NCBI RefSeq assembly: GCF_002979915.1
Contig: NZ_PCQA01000002.1
Location: forward strand, 62,001-126,000
Source of the DNA: Arthrobacter sp. MYb213
Lineage (GTDB): Bacteria; Actinomycetota; Actinomycetes; Actinomycetales; Micrococcaceae
Direction: 5' to 3'
Length of the DNA stretch: 64,000 bases
The notes beneath the pieces are model-generated. The model worked only from the letters and a program-made list of their open reading frames with translations. It made no database searches and was not told the DNA's origin. This document shows, in pieces, positions 33,725 through 41,678 of the stretch. The position numbers and the translations under genes were made by a program. Positions within the stretch are counted from its first letter, which is position 1, and each line of letters starts with the position of its first letter.

Positions 33725-34827
33725 TGACTGATTCGGCGGCTTTACGCCGTGCACTTGATACCGTCATCGACCCCGAGCTACGCCGACCCATCACCGAACT
33801 GGGCATGGTTGAATCCGCGCAGTTTCATGGTGGCATCGCGCAGGTCAAAGTTCTGCTGACGATTGCCGGGTGCCCGATGCGCTCAACCATCGAATCCGAG
33901 GTCACTACGGCCGTCGCAGCGGTATCCGGAGTGCAACAGGTCGAAGTCACCTTAGGTGTCATGGATCCGCACCAGCGTGCCGAACTGCGCGATCGGCTCA
34001 AGGCCAAACGCACGGTCTTCTCCGATCCAGACTCGCTAACCCGTATTATCGCGGTGGCCAGCGGCAAGGGCGGGGTAGGTAAGTCCTCTGTCACCGCAAA
34101 CCTGGCCGCAGCCATGGCGGCGAACGGGCTCAAAGTTGGGTTGATCGACGCCGACGTGCACGGCTTTTCGATTCCATCACTGATGGGCATTACCCAGCCA
34201 CCCACTCGTGTTGATGAGATGATTTTGCCTCCGGTAGCGCACGGCGTGAAGGTCATCTCTATCGGCATGTTCTTAGACTCAAACCAGCCGGTGATCTGGC
34301 GCGGCCCGATGCTGCACCGTGCGCTAGAACAGTTCCTCACCGATGTGTACTTTGGTGATCTGGACGTACTACTTTTGGATTTGCCCCCGGGCACCGGAGA
34401 CATGGCGATCTCCGTATCCCAGCTATTGCCTAATAGTGAATTACTGGTCATCACTACCCCGCAATCTACTGCCACCGCGGTGGCCGAGCGGGCCGGGACC
34501 ATCGCCTTGCAGACCAAACAAAAGGTCATTGGCGTGGTGGAGAATATGAGCTACCTCAGCCTGCCTGATGGAAGCAAGATGGAGATTTTTGGTACCGGCG
34601 GCGGTCAACGACTCAGCGAGTCGCTCAGTAGCCAATTAGAGTATTCGGTTCCATTGCTGGCGCAGTTGCCCCTGGAAGAGGCGGTCCGAGTAGGTTCCGA
34701 TGAAGGTGTCCCGGTGGTATTGAGCACCCCTGAGTCTCCGGTGGCTCAATCGTTGCGTCAGCTGGCAATTAAACTAGGACAGCGACCACGCGGACTTGCC
34801 GGGCGATCGCTGCCAATGTCGTTCTAA
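33724..34827 (+). CDS. mrp: Mrp/ApbC-family iron-sulfur cluster carrier ATPase
   Basis: A 367-residue P-loop ATPase. Residues 1-90 form a MIP18/DUF59 domain (VIDPELRRPITELGMV). The ATPase domain has the deviant Walker A ASGKGGVGKSSVTANLA (about 112), DADVHGFSIPSLMGI, and LLLDLPPGTGDMAIS. Mrp proteins usually bind an Fe-S cluster with a CxxC after ENMSY; here that region reads NMSYLSLPDGSKMEIFG, with no cysteine. I recall that actinobacterial Mrp often lacks it. The role in Fe-S protein maturation is therefore less certain than the fold. The GTG start overlaps the upstream stop by one base, and the gene converges on tatB. Confidence 0.9.
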   Translation: MTDSAALRRALDTVIDPELRRPITELGMVESAQFHGGIAQVKVLLTIAGCPMRSTIESEVTTAVAAVSGVQQVEVTLGVMDPHQRAELRDRLKAKRTVFSDPDSLTRIIAVASGKGGVGKSSVTANLAAAMAANGLKVGLIDADVHGFSIPSLMGITQPPTRVDEMILPPVAHGVKVISIGMFLDSNQPVIWRGPMLHRALEQFLTDVYFGDLDVLLLDLPPGTGDMAISVSQLLPNSELLVITTPQSTATAVAERAGTIALQTKQKVIGVVENMSYLSLPDGSKMEIFGTGGGQRLSESLSSQLEYSVPLLAQLPLEEAVRVGSDEGVPVVLSTPESPVAQSLRQLAIKLGQRPRGLAGRSLPMSF

Positions 34828-34834
34828 TAAATCT

Positions 34835-35227
34835 TTAGGTTGCTTCGGTATCGAAGGGTGCTGGCTCATTGTTAGCCAAGGGCTGCTGTTTTTGTGTAGC
34901 TATCGCCGTGCGTACCGGAGCTGCTTGCACCGCCGGGGATCCCTTGGCTGCACTGACCGCGTCATCAAATTCATCGATCAGCGCCTCTTTGATGATCCGC
35001 CGTGGATCGTATTGCCGCGGATCCAGTTTGCGCCAATCTATATCGGCAACCTCGTCGCCGACTTCTTCGCGCAGCTGTTCTTTGGCACCATTGGCCATCC
35101 TGCGAAGTTCCTTGACAAGATTCGCCAGTTTTTTGGCATACTCAGGAAGCTTCTCGGGACCCAAGATGACTACTGCGAGTACGGCGAGAATGATGAATTC
35201 TCCGCCATTAATTCCAAATAACTCCAC
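34835..35227 (-). CDS. tatB: Sec-independent protein translocase subunit TatB
   Basis: A 130-residue Tat receptor component. The N-terminal membrane helix GGEFIILAVLAVVILGPEKL (about 8-27) ends in the conserved GPEKLP hinge. An amphipathic helix follows, and then a charged, probably disordered tail. TatA is shorter and usually starts with an FxxP..L..I pattern; the long tail and ELFGINGGEFI start favour TatB. The start is GTG, with AAGGT upstream. The gene lies 67 bp after the ECF sigma gene on the same strand, the position it has in the mycobacterial sigE-rseA-htrA-tatB cluster, but here rseA and htrA are absent. Confidence 0.93.
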   Translation of the reverse strand: MELFGINGGEFIILAVLAVVILGPEKLPEYAKKLANLVKELRRMANGAKEQLREEVGDEVADIDWRKLDPRQYDPRRIIKEALIDEFDDAVSAAKGSPAVQAAPVRTAIATQKQQPLANNEPAPFDTEAT

Positions 35228-35294
35228 GTATGAAAGATTACCTTGTCGGCTTCAAATGGTCGAAATCACCGCGCCATGGCTGGTGACTTATGGC

Positions 35295-35918
35295 TTAGCC
35301 CTGCTGTGCGGTACGCAAACCTAGTGGGATGCGTGGCAGGCTCACCGTCAGTGGGACAGGGTTTGCCGGGTTACGGTGCGCTAGAGCGTCACGCAACATG
35401 GCCCGCCCGCGGTGAATTCGCGAGCGTACGGTGCCCAATTTGACGTTGAGAATTTGTGAGACTTCTTCGTAGGAGAAACCCTCCATATCGCACAGCACAA
35501 TCGCTGCGCGGAAATCTGGGGCGAGCGCCTTGAGTGCTCTGGCCACGTCCACGTCTAAGTTGTTAAATTCGAAGTCCCGCTCGGGGGTGACCGCGCTACT
35601 TGGGAAACGGTCTTCGGCGCCTTCGGCAAAACGATCAAAACGAATCTTTGACTTACGGCGTGCCTGATCCAGAAATAGATTGGTAGTGATGCGATGCAAC
35701 CAGCCACCCATGGTGCCGGGAGTGTATTTTTCTAGCGCATTAAACGCGCGTACAAAGGCTTCTTGTGAAAGGTCTTCGGCGTCCTGACGATTACCGGTCA
35801 AACGGTAGGCCAAACGAAAGACCTGCTGACCATGGTCCAAGACCATCGCATTCCATGAAGGAGTTTCGGTTTCGGGACCATCGGCGGAGGCGCTGAGCTG
35901 ACTTCTAAGCGTATTCAC
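35295..35918 (-). CDS. sigE: ECF RNA polymerase sigma factor, SigE type
   Basis: A 207-residue extracytoplasmic-function sigma factor. Region 2 is clear (FRLAYRLTGNRQDAEDLSQE, then AFVRAFNALEKYTPGTMGGW), and region 4 has GFSYEEVSQILNVKLGTVRS followed by RIHRGRAMLRDAL. Next to tatB and opposite an O-methyltransferase gene, it matches SigE of mycobacteria, which responds to envelope stress. The first 25 residues before region 2 are variable. The start is GTG with a weak ribosome binding site. The usual anti-sigma gene (zinc-finger RseA type) is not downstream, where only 67 bp separate it from tatB. An ECF-like promoter may lie upstream at 35993-36021, which would mean autoregulation. Confidence 0.9.
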   Translation of the reverse strand: MNTLRSQLSASADGPETETPSWNAMVLDHGQQVFRLAYRLTGNRQDAEDLSQEAFVRAFNALEKYTPGTMGGWLHRITTNLFLDQARRKSKIRFDRFAEGAEDRFPSSAVTPERDFEFNNLDVDVARALKALAPDFRAAIVLCDMEGFSYEEVSQILNVKLGTVRSRIHRGRAMLRDALAHRNPANPVPLTVSLPRIPLGLRTAQQG

Positions 35919-35992
35919 TCTTCTAGTGTCACCCGGGAAGCTGAGCTGAAGCTAAGAATCCCCTGCGCGCAGGCCAGCAATTCGGCCAACAC

Positions 35993-36021
35993 GCACCGCT
36001 CAAGGTAGGTACGATGGTTCC
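35993..36021 (-). promoter_or_regulatory. Candidate ECF-type promoter of sigE
   Basis: On the minus strand GGAACC (36016-36021) and CGGTGC (35993-35998) are 17 bases apart, close to the GGAAC-N16/17-CGTT pattern of SigE-type promoters. The -10 match is imperfect. Confidence 0.3.
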
Positions 36022-36060
36022 CGGAGCAATCTACACTCAACCTACAAGGACCACACACTC

Positions 36061-36720
36061 ATGCCATCGATGAATCCCGAACTCCTCGCTAGCTGGGGCT
36101 ACAGCCAGAACCAGCTTCTTGAGCGCGATCATGTACTCGCGGCCCGCGAACGTGCCGCGGATCTTGGAGTTGGTTGCATCGACCCGGCAGGTCGGTCCAT
36201 GCTTACGTTGTTATGCACGCTGCGCGCCCCACACAGCATCGTGGAGATCGGTTCGGGTGTCGGTGTAGCCTCGATGGCCATGCTTGAAGCCATGGGCGCC
36301 ACCGGGACGCTAACAGCCATCGAATCTGATCTGGAACATGCTAATGCGATGCGCCAGGGTTTGCGCGATGCAGGCATCCTCTCAGCACGCGTCCGCATCA
36401 TCAACGAACGCGCTGAGAATGTGCTCTCCAGACTCGCTGACCACGCCTATGATTTGGTACTCATCGACGCTAGTGCCGAAAACCTCTTGGATTATGTGGC
36501 CGAAGCTAAGCGCCTGGTGGGAGCCAACGGCGTTATTATCGTGAACAATGCCTTTGATGAGCACCGGTTGGCTCGCCCAGCGGTAAGGCGCGCGTCAACC
36601 GTCGCTACCCGCGACGCGCTTCGTTTGCTTCGCGAAGATCCGAAACTCCAAACTCATCTCTTCCCGAGCGAACAGGGCTTATTCGTCGCTACGGTGATTG
36701 CCGGACAACAAGCGCGGTAG
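36061..36720 (+). CDS. AdoMet-dependent O-methyltransferase (class I, Rv1220c-like)
   Basis: A 219-residue methyltransferase of the O-methyltransferase_3 type. Motif I is IVEIGSGVGVASMAML (about 61-76); the acidic ribose binder is in LTAIESDLEH (about 92), and YDLVLIDASAENLLDY (about 135) carries the metal-binding Asp region of catechol-type enzymes. The methyl acceptor is unknown. It stands opposite sigE with a 142-bp gap, the same arrangement as Rv1220c and sigE from memory. A large bidirectional hairpin follows its stop. Confidence 0.88.
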   Translation: MPSMNPELLASWGYSQNQLLERDHVLAARERAADLGVGCIDPAGRSMLTLLCTLRAPHSIVEIGSGVGVASMAMLEAMGATGTLTAIESDLEHANAMRQGLRDAGILSARVRIINERAENVLSRLADHAYDLVLIDASAENLLDYVAEAKRLVGANGVIIVNNAFDEHRLARPAVRRASTVATRDALRLLREDPKLQTHLFPSEQGLFVATVIAGQQAR

Positions 36721-36745
36721 ATAACATCCAAAACCCGTTAACGGG

Positions 36746-36787
36746 AAATAGCTAAGGACCGGTCATTGAACCGGTCCTTAGCTATTT
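36746..36787. terminator. Bidirectional terminator between O-methyltransferase and DUF3117 genes
   Basis: A perfect 18-bp stem (AAATAGCTAAGGACCGGT and its complement) has a 6-base loop. It is followed by T-rich sequence on the plus strand and A/T-flanked on the other side. Confidence 0.88.
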
Positions 36788-36792
36788 AAGTT

Positions 36793-36960
36793 TTATTCAG
36801 TGACCCCAACTAGACAGTTACGCAGTTCTGCAGCTTCTGCACTATTCAGCTCCACTACTAGACGCCCGCCGCCATCGATTGGCAACCGTAAGATCAGGCT
36901 TCGGCCCTCTTTAGTTACTTCCATCGGCCCGTCACCGGTACGTGGCTTCATCGCAGCCAT
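36793..36960 (-). CDS. DUF3117 micro-protein (55 residues)
   Basis: A small leftward gene encoding 55 residues, beginning MAAMKPRTGDGPMEVTKEGR and ending ELRNCLVGVTE. The middle reads LILRLPIDGGGRLVVELN. This matches the DUF3117 family, which is conserved in size and sequence across Actinobacteria (Rv1211 from memory). AAGGGA lies 9 bases before the ATG. The sequence pattern suggests a small beta-rich fold, but no function is established. It ends directly beside the terminator shared with the O-methyltransferase gene. Confidence 0.92.
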   Translation of the reverse strand: MAAMKPRTGDGPMEVTKEGRSLILRLPIDGGGRLVVELNSAEAAELRNCLVGVTE

Positions 36961-37086
36961 ATGAGCTGTTCCCTTCGTCCGTGGCTAACGCGCGCAACAT
37001 GTATTTGCTTTGCGCACAACCCAATGTCTAAGTCCACCTTCTGCGATGATTCGTCGCTGATAAGGGACACTTATCTTCTATTATTG

Positions 37087-37431
37087 CTAATTTTGCGTCG
37101 TGTCGCTAATCACACGCCGTGACTCCATGTCACGAATTGTATTTTCTAACCGGGAAATCTCAGCCGAGAGGACATCCAGGGTGTCATCAACCTGATCACA
37201 GCGATAGCCTCGGAACCCGAGAGAAAACTTCACCGCATTTATATCGTTGGCTCGCGGATGCTCCGGCAACAACACCGGAGGCAAAGATGCCTCATGCTCT
37301 ACTAGCCCAACGATAGGTTCATCAATTGATTCAAAGTGACGACCTGCCGGGGTGGACCTTCGCTGACTAGAAATCAGCAAGGCCACGCCGCCAACGCACA
37401 AGATTGCTAGTGCAATGAGAAAAAATGGCAT
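37087..37431 (-). CDS. Small membrane protein with DivIVA-like segment
   Basis: A 114-residue protein. Residues 1-23 are a membrane helix (FFLIALAILCVGGVALLIS). A linker is followed by AVKFSLGFRGYRCDQVDDTL, which matches the DivIVA N-terminal pattern (F..a.rGY...VD), and a short coiled-coil to the end. Similar proteins, such as the Rv1209 type, are widespread in Actinobacteria, where they may link polar or septal growth to the membrane; function is unproven. It starts 2 bp after the stop of the LOG-family gene, so the two form an operon. Confidence 0.82.
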   Translation of the reverse strand: MPFFLIALAILCVGGVALLISSQRRSTPAGRHFESIDEPIVGLVEHEASLPPVLLPEHPRANDINAVKFSLGFRGYRCDQVDDTLDVLSAEISRLENTIRDMESRRVISDTTQN

Positions 37432-37433
37432 AA

Positions 37434-38216
37434 CTAACTCCGGCTCGCTGACTTCTTTTCTTTGTCCTTAACCATGTTACGCAACACAATGTCTACTGCC
37501 TCATCGGGATCGTCGGTGAGGTGGAATAGATCTAAATCTTTGGGTGAAATGGCGCGCTCTTTGGCGACAACGTCGGTAAGCCACCCGACGAGGCCGCCCC
37601 AGTATTCGGTGCCAACGAGAACGATGGGGAACCCAGTAATTTTCTGCGTTTGCACCAGTGTCAGTGCTTCGAAAAGTTCATCCAGTGTTCCGAAACCACC
37701 GGGCAGGACAATGAAGCCCTGCGAGTACTTAACGAACATTGTTTTGCGCACAAAGAAGTACCGGAAGTTGATGCCTCGATTGACCCAGGCGTTCAGTCCG
37801 GTCTCAAAAGGCAATTCAATGCCCAGCCCTACGGAAGTTCCACCAGCTTCACTGGCACCCTTGTTGGCAGCTTCCATCGCTCCGGGGCCACCGCCGGTAA
37901 TGGTGATGGCGCCTGCTTGAGCCAGTCGTTGTCCAATATGGTAAGCCTGCTTGTAATAGATACTTTCGGGCTCGGTGCGTGCCGATCCGAAGACGGACAC
38001 CGCCGGTCCAAGACCAGCCAGCGAGCCAAAACCTGAAACAAATTCGGATTGGATACGTAGAACGCGCCAGACGTCACTGTGCGTCACATCTTCTTGCGGG
38101 CTCTCCAGCAGGTAGTGGTCCAGTTGCTCGTCGGGCTGTTTATTTGGCCAGCTCGCTTCAACGTGGACCTTGCGCCCCGCCCGGGCATTTTCTTCACTCT
38201 TCCGCTTATGGTCCAT
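37434..38216 (-). CDS. LOG-family protein (TIGR00730, cytokinin riboside 5'-monophosphate phosphoribohydrolase-like)
   Basis: A 260-residue Rossmann-fold protein. Signature motifs are AVSVFGSARTEPES (about 74), TGGGPGAMEAANKGA (about 107-121) and the catalytic GFIVLPGGFGTLDELFEAL (about 170), the PGGxGTxxE motif of LOG enzymes. The M. tuberculosis relative Rv1205 makes cytokinin free bases by removing ribose 5-phosphate; the same reaction on AMP-like nucleotides is likely here. The first 50 residues are charged and extra. The gene heads an operon with the DivIVA-like protein. Confidence 0.92.
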   Translation of the reverse strand: MDHKRKSEENARAGRKVHVEASWPNKQPDEQLDHYLLESPQEDVTHSDVWRVLRIQSEFVSGFGSLAGLGPAVSVFGSARTEPESIYYKQAYHIGQRLAQAGAITITGGGPGAMEAANKGASEAGGTSVGLGIELPFETGLNAWVNRGINFRYFFVRKTMFVKYSQGFIVLPGGFGTLDELFEALTLVQTQKITGFPIVLVGTEYWGGLVGWLTDVVAKERAISPKDLDLFHLTDDPDEAVDIVLRNMVKDKEKKSASRS

Positions 38217-38321
38217 GACCTCACTCTATCCGTATCACCCCGAGATCTGGCCCATCTAGAGACGCACGTTTAAAGAACAGTTTGATAACAACTTTTTGTG
38301 AGCTAGTCGTGACCTCGCATT

Positions 38322-38344
38322 ATGTGCGTCACATGAAGTAATGT
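38322..38344 (+). promoter_or_regulatory. gluA promoter region: ATGTG-CGT-CACAT palindrome and possible -10
   Basis: A perfect palindrome (38322-38334) is followed by TAATGT (38339-38344), a fair -10 element ending 7 bases before the gluA ATG. No ribosome binding site precedes the ATG, so a leaderless mRNA is likely. The palindrome would sit in the spacer between the -35 and -10 elements, a typical operator position. Confidence 0.45.
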
Positions 38345-38351
38345 CTAGATT

Positions 38352-39125
38352 ATGAAAAGCGATCATCAGACTCAAGCTTCTTCTGACGGCCCCATCGTAG
38401 AACTACGTGGGGTCAACAAGCATTATGGGGCACTACATGTTCTGAACGACATCAACCTTCAGGTCACCAAGGGCGAAGTCGTCGTCATCCTCGGACCATC
38501 CGGTTCGGGTAAGTCGACGCTGTGTCGCGCCATCAACCGACTGGAAACAATCGATGATGGAACCATCACCATTGATGGCAAGGTATTGCCCGAAGAAGGT
38601 AAGGCGCTAGCAATGCTACGCGCCGATGTAGGAATGGTCTTCCAGTCCTTCAACCTCTTTGCGCACAAGACCATCTTGGAGAACGTCACTCTTGGCCCAA
38701 TCAAGGTCAAGGGCATGAAAAAAGCTGAGGCTGACAAGGTTGCGATGAAGCTGCTGGAACGCGTTGGTGTCGCCAACCAGGCTGGCAAACTTCCTGCTCA
38801 GCTTTCCGGCGGTCAGCAGCAGCGTGTGGCTATTGCCCGTGCGCTGGCAATGCGTCCAAAGGTCATGCTTTTTGACGAACCGACCAGTGCGCTGGACCCG
38901 GAGATGATCAACGAGGTGCTCGACACCATGGTTGGTCTAGCCAAGGAAGGCATGACCATGCTGGTGGTGACCCACGAGATGGGCTTCGCTCGCAAGGCTG
39001 CGGACCGCGTGATCTTCATGGCCGACGGCCAGATCGTCGAGCAGGCCACTCCAGATGAGTTCTTCACCAACCCGAAAAGTGCGCGCGCCAAGGATTTCTT
39101 GGGCAAGCTCATTACCAACCACTAA
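38352..39125 (+). CDS. gluA: Glutamate ABC transporter ATP-binding protein GluA
   Basis: The ATPase of a polar amino-acid importer. It has Walker [11 protein letters not shown] (about 50), the signature [15 protein letters not shown], Walker [15 protein letters not shown], and the H-loop [15 protein letters not shown]. Its length, 257 residues, is usual. It is followed by a binding protein and two permeases in the GluABCD order known from Corynebacterium glutamicum, where the system imports glutamate. The ATG has no ribosome binding site, so it may be translated from a leaderless transcript. Confidence 0.93.
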   Translation: MKSDHQTQASSDGPIVELRGVNKHYGALHVLNDINLQVTKGEVVVILGPSGSGKSTLCRAINRLETIDDGTITIDGKVLPEEGKALAMLRADVGMVFQSFNLFAHKTILENVTLGPIKVKGMKKAEADKVAMKLLERVGVANQAGKLPAQLSGGQQQRVAIARALAMRPKVMLFDEPTSALDPEMINEVLDTMVGLAKEGMTMLVVTHEMGFARKAADRVIFMADGQIVEQATPDEFFTNPKSARAKDFLGKLITNH

Positions 39126-39159
39126 ATTCCATCACCGCATTCTGTATTCAGGAGGAATC

Positions 39160-39990
39160 ATGCGTAAGAATCGTTTAGGCGCAATCGCCGCAATGGCTGC
39201 CGTCGCAGCTTTGGCTCTCACTTCATGTGGCGGCTCTGACGCCGGTAGTGACGAGGCGGGCGACAAGGTCCGTATTGGCATTAAGTTTGACCAGCCAGGC
39301 CTGGGCTTCAAGGATGGCGACAAGTACACCGGATTCGACGTTGATGTCGCCAAGTACGTCGCCAACGAATTGGGATACTCCGAAGATAAGATCGAATTCG
39401 TTTCGGCTCCTTCGGCAAACCGCGAGACCCTGTTGGAAACCAACCAGGTTGACATGATCTTCGCGACCTACACCATCAACGATTCCCGCAAGGAACGCGT
39501 TGGCTTCGCCGGACCATACTTCATCGCCGGCCAGGACCTGTTGGTTCGCGCCGACGAAAGCTCAATCACCGGCAAGGATTCGCTTGACGGCAAGAACCTG
39601 TGCTCGGTCACCGGCTCAACCTCGGCTGAGAACGTCAAGAAGGACATCACTGGCGTGAACCTGGTCGAGCAGCAGGGCTACGCAGACTGCTTGGGTCTGT
39701 TGGAGACCGGCGGCGTTGACGCGATCACCACCGATGACATCATCCTTGCAGGCCTGGCAGCTACCGAAGCTAACAAGGGCAAGTTCAAGGTTGTTGGCAA
39801 GCCATTCTCCGAAGAGCCTTACGGTGTTGGTCTAAACAAGACCAGCGAGAAGTGCGCAGACATCAACACCGCAATCCAGAAGATGATCGATTCCGGTGAC
39901 TGGAAGAAGTCGTTGGACAAGAACACCGAGGGTACCGGATACGTTCCATCGGATCTGAACCCACCTAAGGAATTTGAAGCCTGCGCATAA
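39160..39990 (+). CDS. gluB: Glutamate-binding lipoprotein GluB
   Basis: A 276-residue solute-binding protein of family 3. The signal peptide begins MRKNRLGAIAAMAAVAALAL and has the lipobox LTSC, so the mature protein is lipid-anchored outside the membrane. The binding domain shows KDGDKYTGFDVDVAKYVA, SAPSANRETLLETNQVDMIF, FAGPYFIAGQDLLVR and KNLCSVTGSTSAENV, close to the C. glutamicum GluB as I recall it. GGAGGA stands just before the ATG at 39160. It follows gluA by 34 bp; a hairpin separates it from gluC. Confidence 0.92.
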   Translation: MRKNRLGAIAAMAAVAALALTSCGGSDAGSDEAGDKVRIGIKFDQPGLGFKDGDKYTGFDVDVAKYVANELGYSEDKIEFVSAPSANRETLLETNQVDMIFATYTINDSRKERVGFAGPYFIAGQDLLVRADESSITGKDSLDGKNLCSVTGSTSAENVKKDITGVNLVEQQGYADCLGLLETGGVDAITTDDIILAGLAATEANKGKFKVVGKPFSEEPYGVGLNKTSEKCADINTAIQKMIDSGDWKKSLDKNTEGTGYVPSDLNPPKEFEACA

Positions 39991-40015
39991 AGCTAAGGCA
40001 GTCATTTCATGACCA

Positions 40016-40050
40016 GGTGCCGCGTTCTGGCCAACGCCAGGCGCGGCACC
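40016..40050 (+). promoter_or_regulatory. Stem-loop between gluB and gluC
   Basis: GGTGCCGCG and CGCGGCACC form a 9-bp perfect outer stem with a shorter inner CTGG/CCAG stem. There is no T-run. Its place after the binding-protein gene suggests mRNA stabilisation or partial attenuation, giving more GluB than permease. Confidence 0.6.
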
Positions 40051-40090
40051 AATGGTTTAGACCCATACCTTCTACCAAGGAGAACAAGCC

Positions 40091-40771
40091 GTGGAAGGCT
40101 ACTTAAGTCTTTGGGATGAATATGGTGCGCGCATTATGGAGTCCTTCTGGGCTAACCTGCAGCTCACCTTTTGGGCGTTCCTGATCTCGCTAGTACTGGG
40201 TACGCTGCTTGCCATTATGCGCATCAGCCCGATCCCCAGCCTGCGTGCCTTTGGTACCGCCTATGTCAATATCTTCCGTAATACTCCGCTGACAATCATC
40301 ATGGCATTCGGCGTCTTGGTGCTCTTCGGCGTATTCAAACTGCAAATCAGCAGCGACTTCAATCTGAACTTCTTCCAGATTGCCATCATCGGGTTGAGCA
40401 TTTATCACGCCGCATTCTTCTGCGAAGCAATTCGCTCGGGTGTTAACACTGTGCCGTTAGGTCAGGCTGAGGCCGCGCGCGCTATCGGTCTGAGCTTCCT
40501 TCCGGCAGCTCAATTGGTCATCCTGCCACAGGCGTTCCGCGGTGCCATCGTTCCGATGGGCAACGTATTGATCGCGCTGATCAAGAACACCACCGTGGCT
40601 TTGGCTGGCTCCGTCGCCGAAATTTCGGGTCTGATGAAAACGATGATCGAGTTCCGGGCGGATCAGGGCTTCCTGATCTTCCTCACGGTGGCTTTGATGT
40701 TCGTGGTCATCGTTGTTCCCATCGGCCTGTTAGTTACCTGGCTCTCTAAGAAGTTGGCGGTTGCGCGATGA
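40091..40771 (+). CDS. gluC: Glutamate ABC transporter permease GluC
   Basis: A 226-residue permease of the His/Glu/Gln/Arg/opine family. About five hydrophobic segments are present, beginning with LQLTFWAFLISLVLGTLLAI. The coupling loop is visible as VPLGQAEAARAIGLSFLPAA, followed by PQAFRGAIVPMGNVLIALIK. The start is GTG with AAGGAG at good spacing. Its stop overlaps the gluD start by 4 bp (ATGA), so the permease pair is made in equal amounts. Confidence 0.93.
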   Translation: MEGYLSLWDEYGARIMESFWANLQLTFWAFLISLVLGTLLAIMRISPIPSLRAFGTAYVNIFRNTPLTIIMAFGVLVLFGVFKLQISSDFNLNFFQIAIIGLSIYHAAFFCEAIRSGVNTVPLGQAEAARAIGLSFLPAAQLVILPQAFRGAIVPMGNVLIALIKNTTVALAGSVAEISGLMKTMIEFRADQGFLIFLTVALMFVVIVVPIGLLVTWLSKKLAVAR

Positions 40772-41589
40772 GCACTCAGTCAGTTCTCTTCGATGCGCCA
40801 GGGCCGAAAGCCAGACGTCGCATTCTCATTCTGAACATCATCGGCGCGTTGATCTTCTTAGGTCTCATCGCCTACCTGATCTACGGGTTGTATGGTGCTG
40901 GTCAGCTGACCCCAGAGAAGTGGAATGTATTTGCCACCGGGTCAGTATGGACCAACTTCATCCTGCCTGGGTTGATCAAGACACTTCAGTCGGCAGCGAT
41001 TTCTATCGTTACTTCGCTGATTTTTGGTTTTATTTTCGGCATGGGTCGGCTCTCACATAACAAGTTCCTCAACTGGATCAGTACGATCGTCGTTGAGTTC
41101 TTCCGTGCGGTACCGGTCTTGCTGATGATGCTGTTCTTGTGGATCATGCTCGCCAATTCAGGCTGGGTACAGCCCCAAGATTCGCCGTTCTTCGCGGTGG
41201 TTATTGGTTTGACCCTGTACAACGGTTCGGTTGTCGCCGAGCTAATTCGTTCGGGTGTTCACGGTCTGCCTAAGGGGCAGCGTGAAGCAGGTATTGCTAT
41301 CGGCCTGACCCGTACGCAGTCACTGAGCTTCATTGAGATTCCGCAGGCTCTGACGGCTATGCTTCCAGCATTGATTAGCCAGTTCATCGTGATCTTGAAA
41401 GACTCAGCATTGGGTTACATCATCAACTTCAACGAGCTGCTCTTCATGAGCAAGCTGGTCGGTACCGGTAATTCGAACACCTTCCAGTCGTTGGTGATTG
41501 CCGCGGCAATCTTCATTATTCTCAACTTTGCACTATCTAAGCTGGCCTCTTATGTTTCAGGTCGACTTAGCTCCCGAGGTATTGCCTAG
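40768..41589 (+). CDS. gluD: Glutamate ABC transporter permease GluD
   Basis: A 273-residue permease, the partner of GluC. The N-terminus has an extra hydrophobic helix (ILILNIIGALIFLGLIAYLI) before the core, as in C. glutamicum GluD. The EAA-type loop is LPKGQREAGIAIGLTRTQSL, followed by IEIPQALTAMLPALISQFIV. It completes the gluABCD operon, which ends in a strong terminator. Confidence 0.93.
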   Translation: MSTQSVLFDAPGPKARRRILILNIIGALIFLGLIAYLIYGLYGAGQLTPEKWNVFATGSVWTNFILPGLIKTLQSAAISIVTSLIFGFIFGMGRLSHNKFLNWISTIVVEFFRAVPVLLMMLFLWIMLANSGWVQPQDSPFFAVVIGLTLYNGSVVAELIRSGVHGLPKGQREAGIAIGLTRTQSLSFIEIPQALTAMLPALISQFIVILKDSALGYIINFNELLFMSKLVGTGNSNTFQSLVIAAAIFIILNFALSKLASYVSGRLSSRGIA

Positions 41590-41607
41590 GGAACTGCAGG
41601 TAACAAC

Positions 41608-41653
41608 AAATCGGCTGGTGTCCGCCCCTCTTGGGGCGGACACCAGCCGATTT
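41608..41653. terminator. Bidirectional terminator between gluD and dapE
   Basis: A perfect 21-bp stem around a TCTT loop starts with AAA and ends with TTTT. It sits between convergent genes and should act in both directions. Confidence 0.93.
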
Positions 41654-41678
41654 TGGTTTAAGCTCGTTGCTTTAGGGT

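Noticed and set aside
33825-34529. 234-codon open frame opposite mrp
   Set aside because: No domain or start signal; the mrp motifs on the plus strand account for the region.
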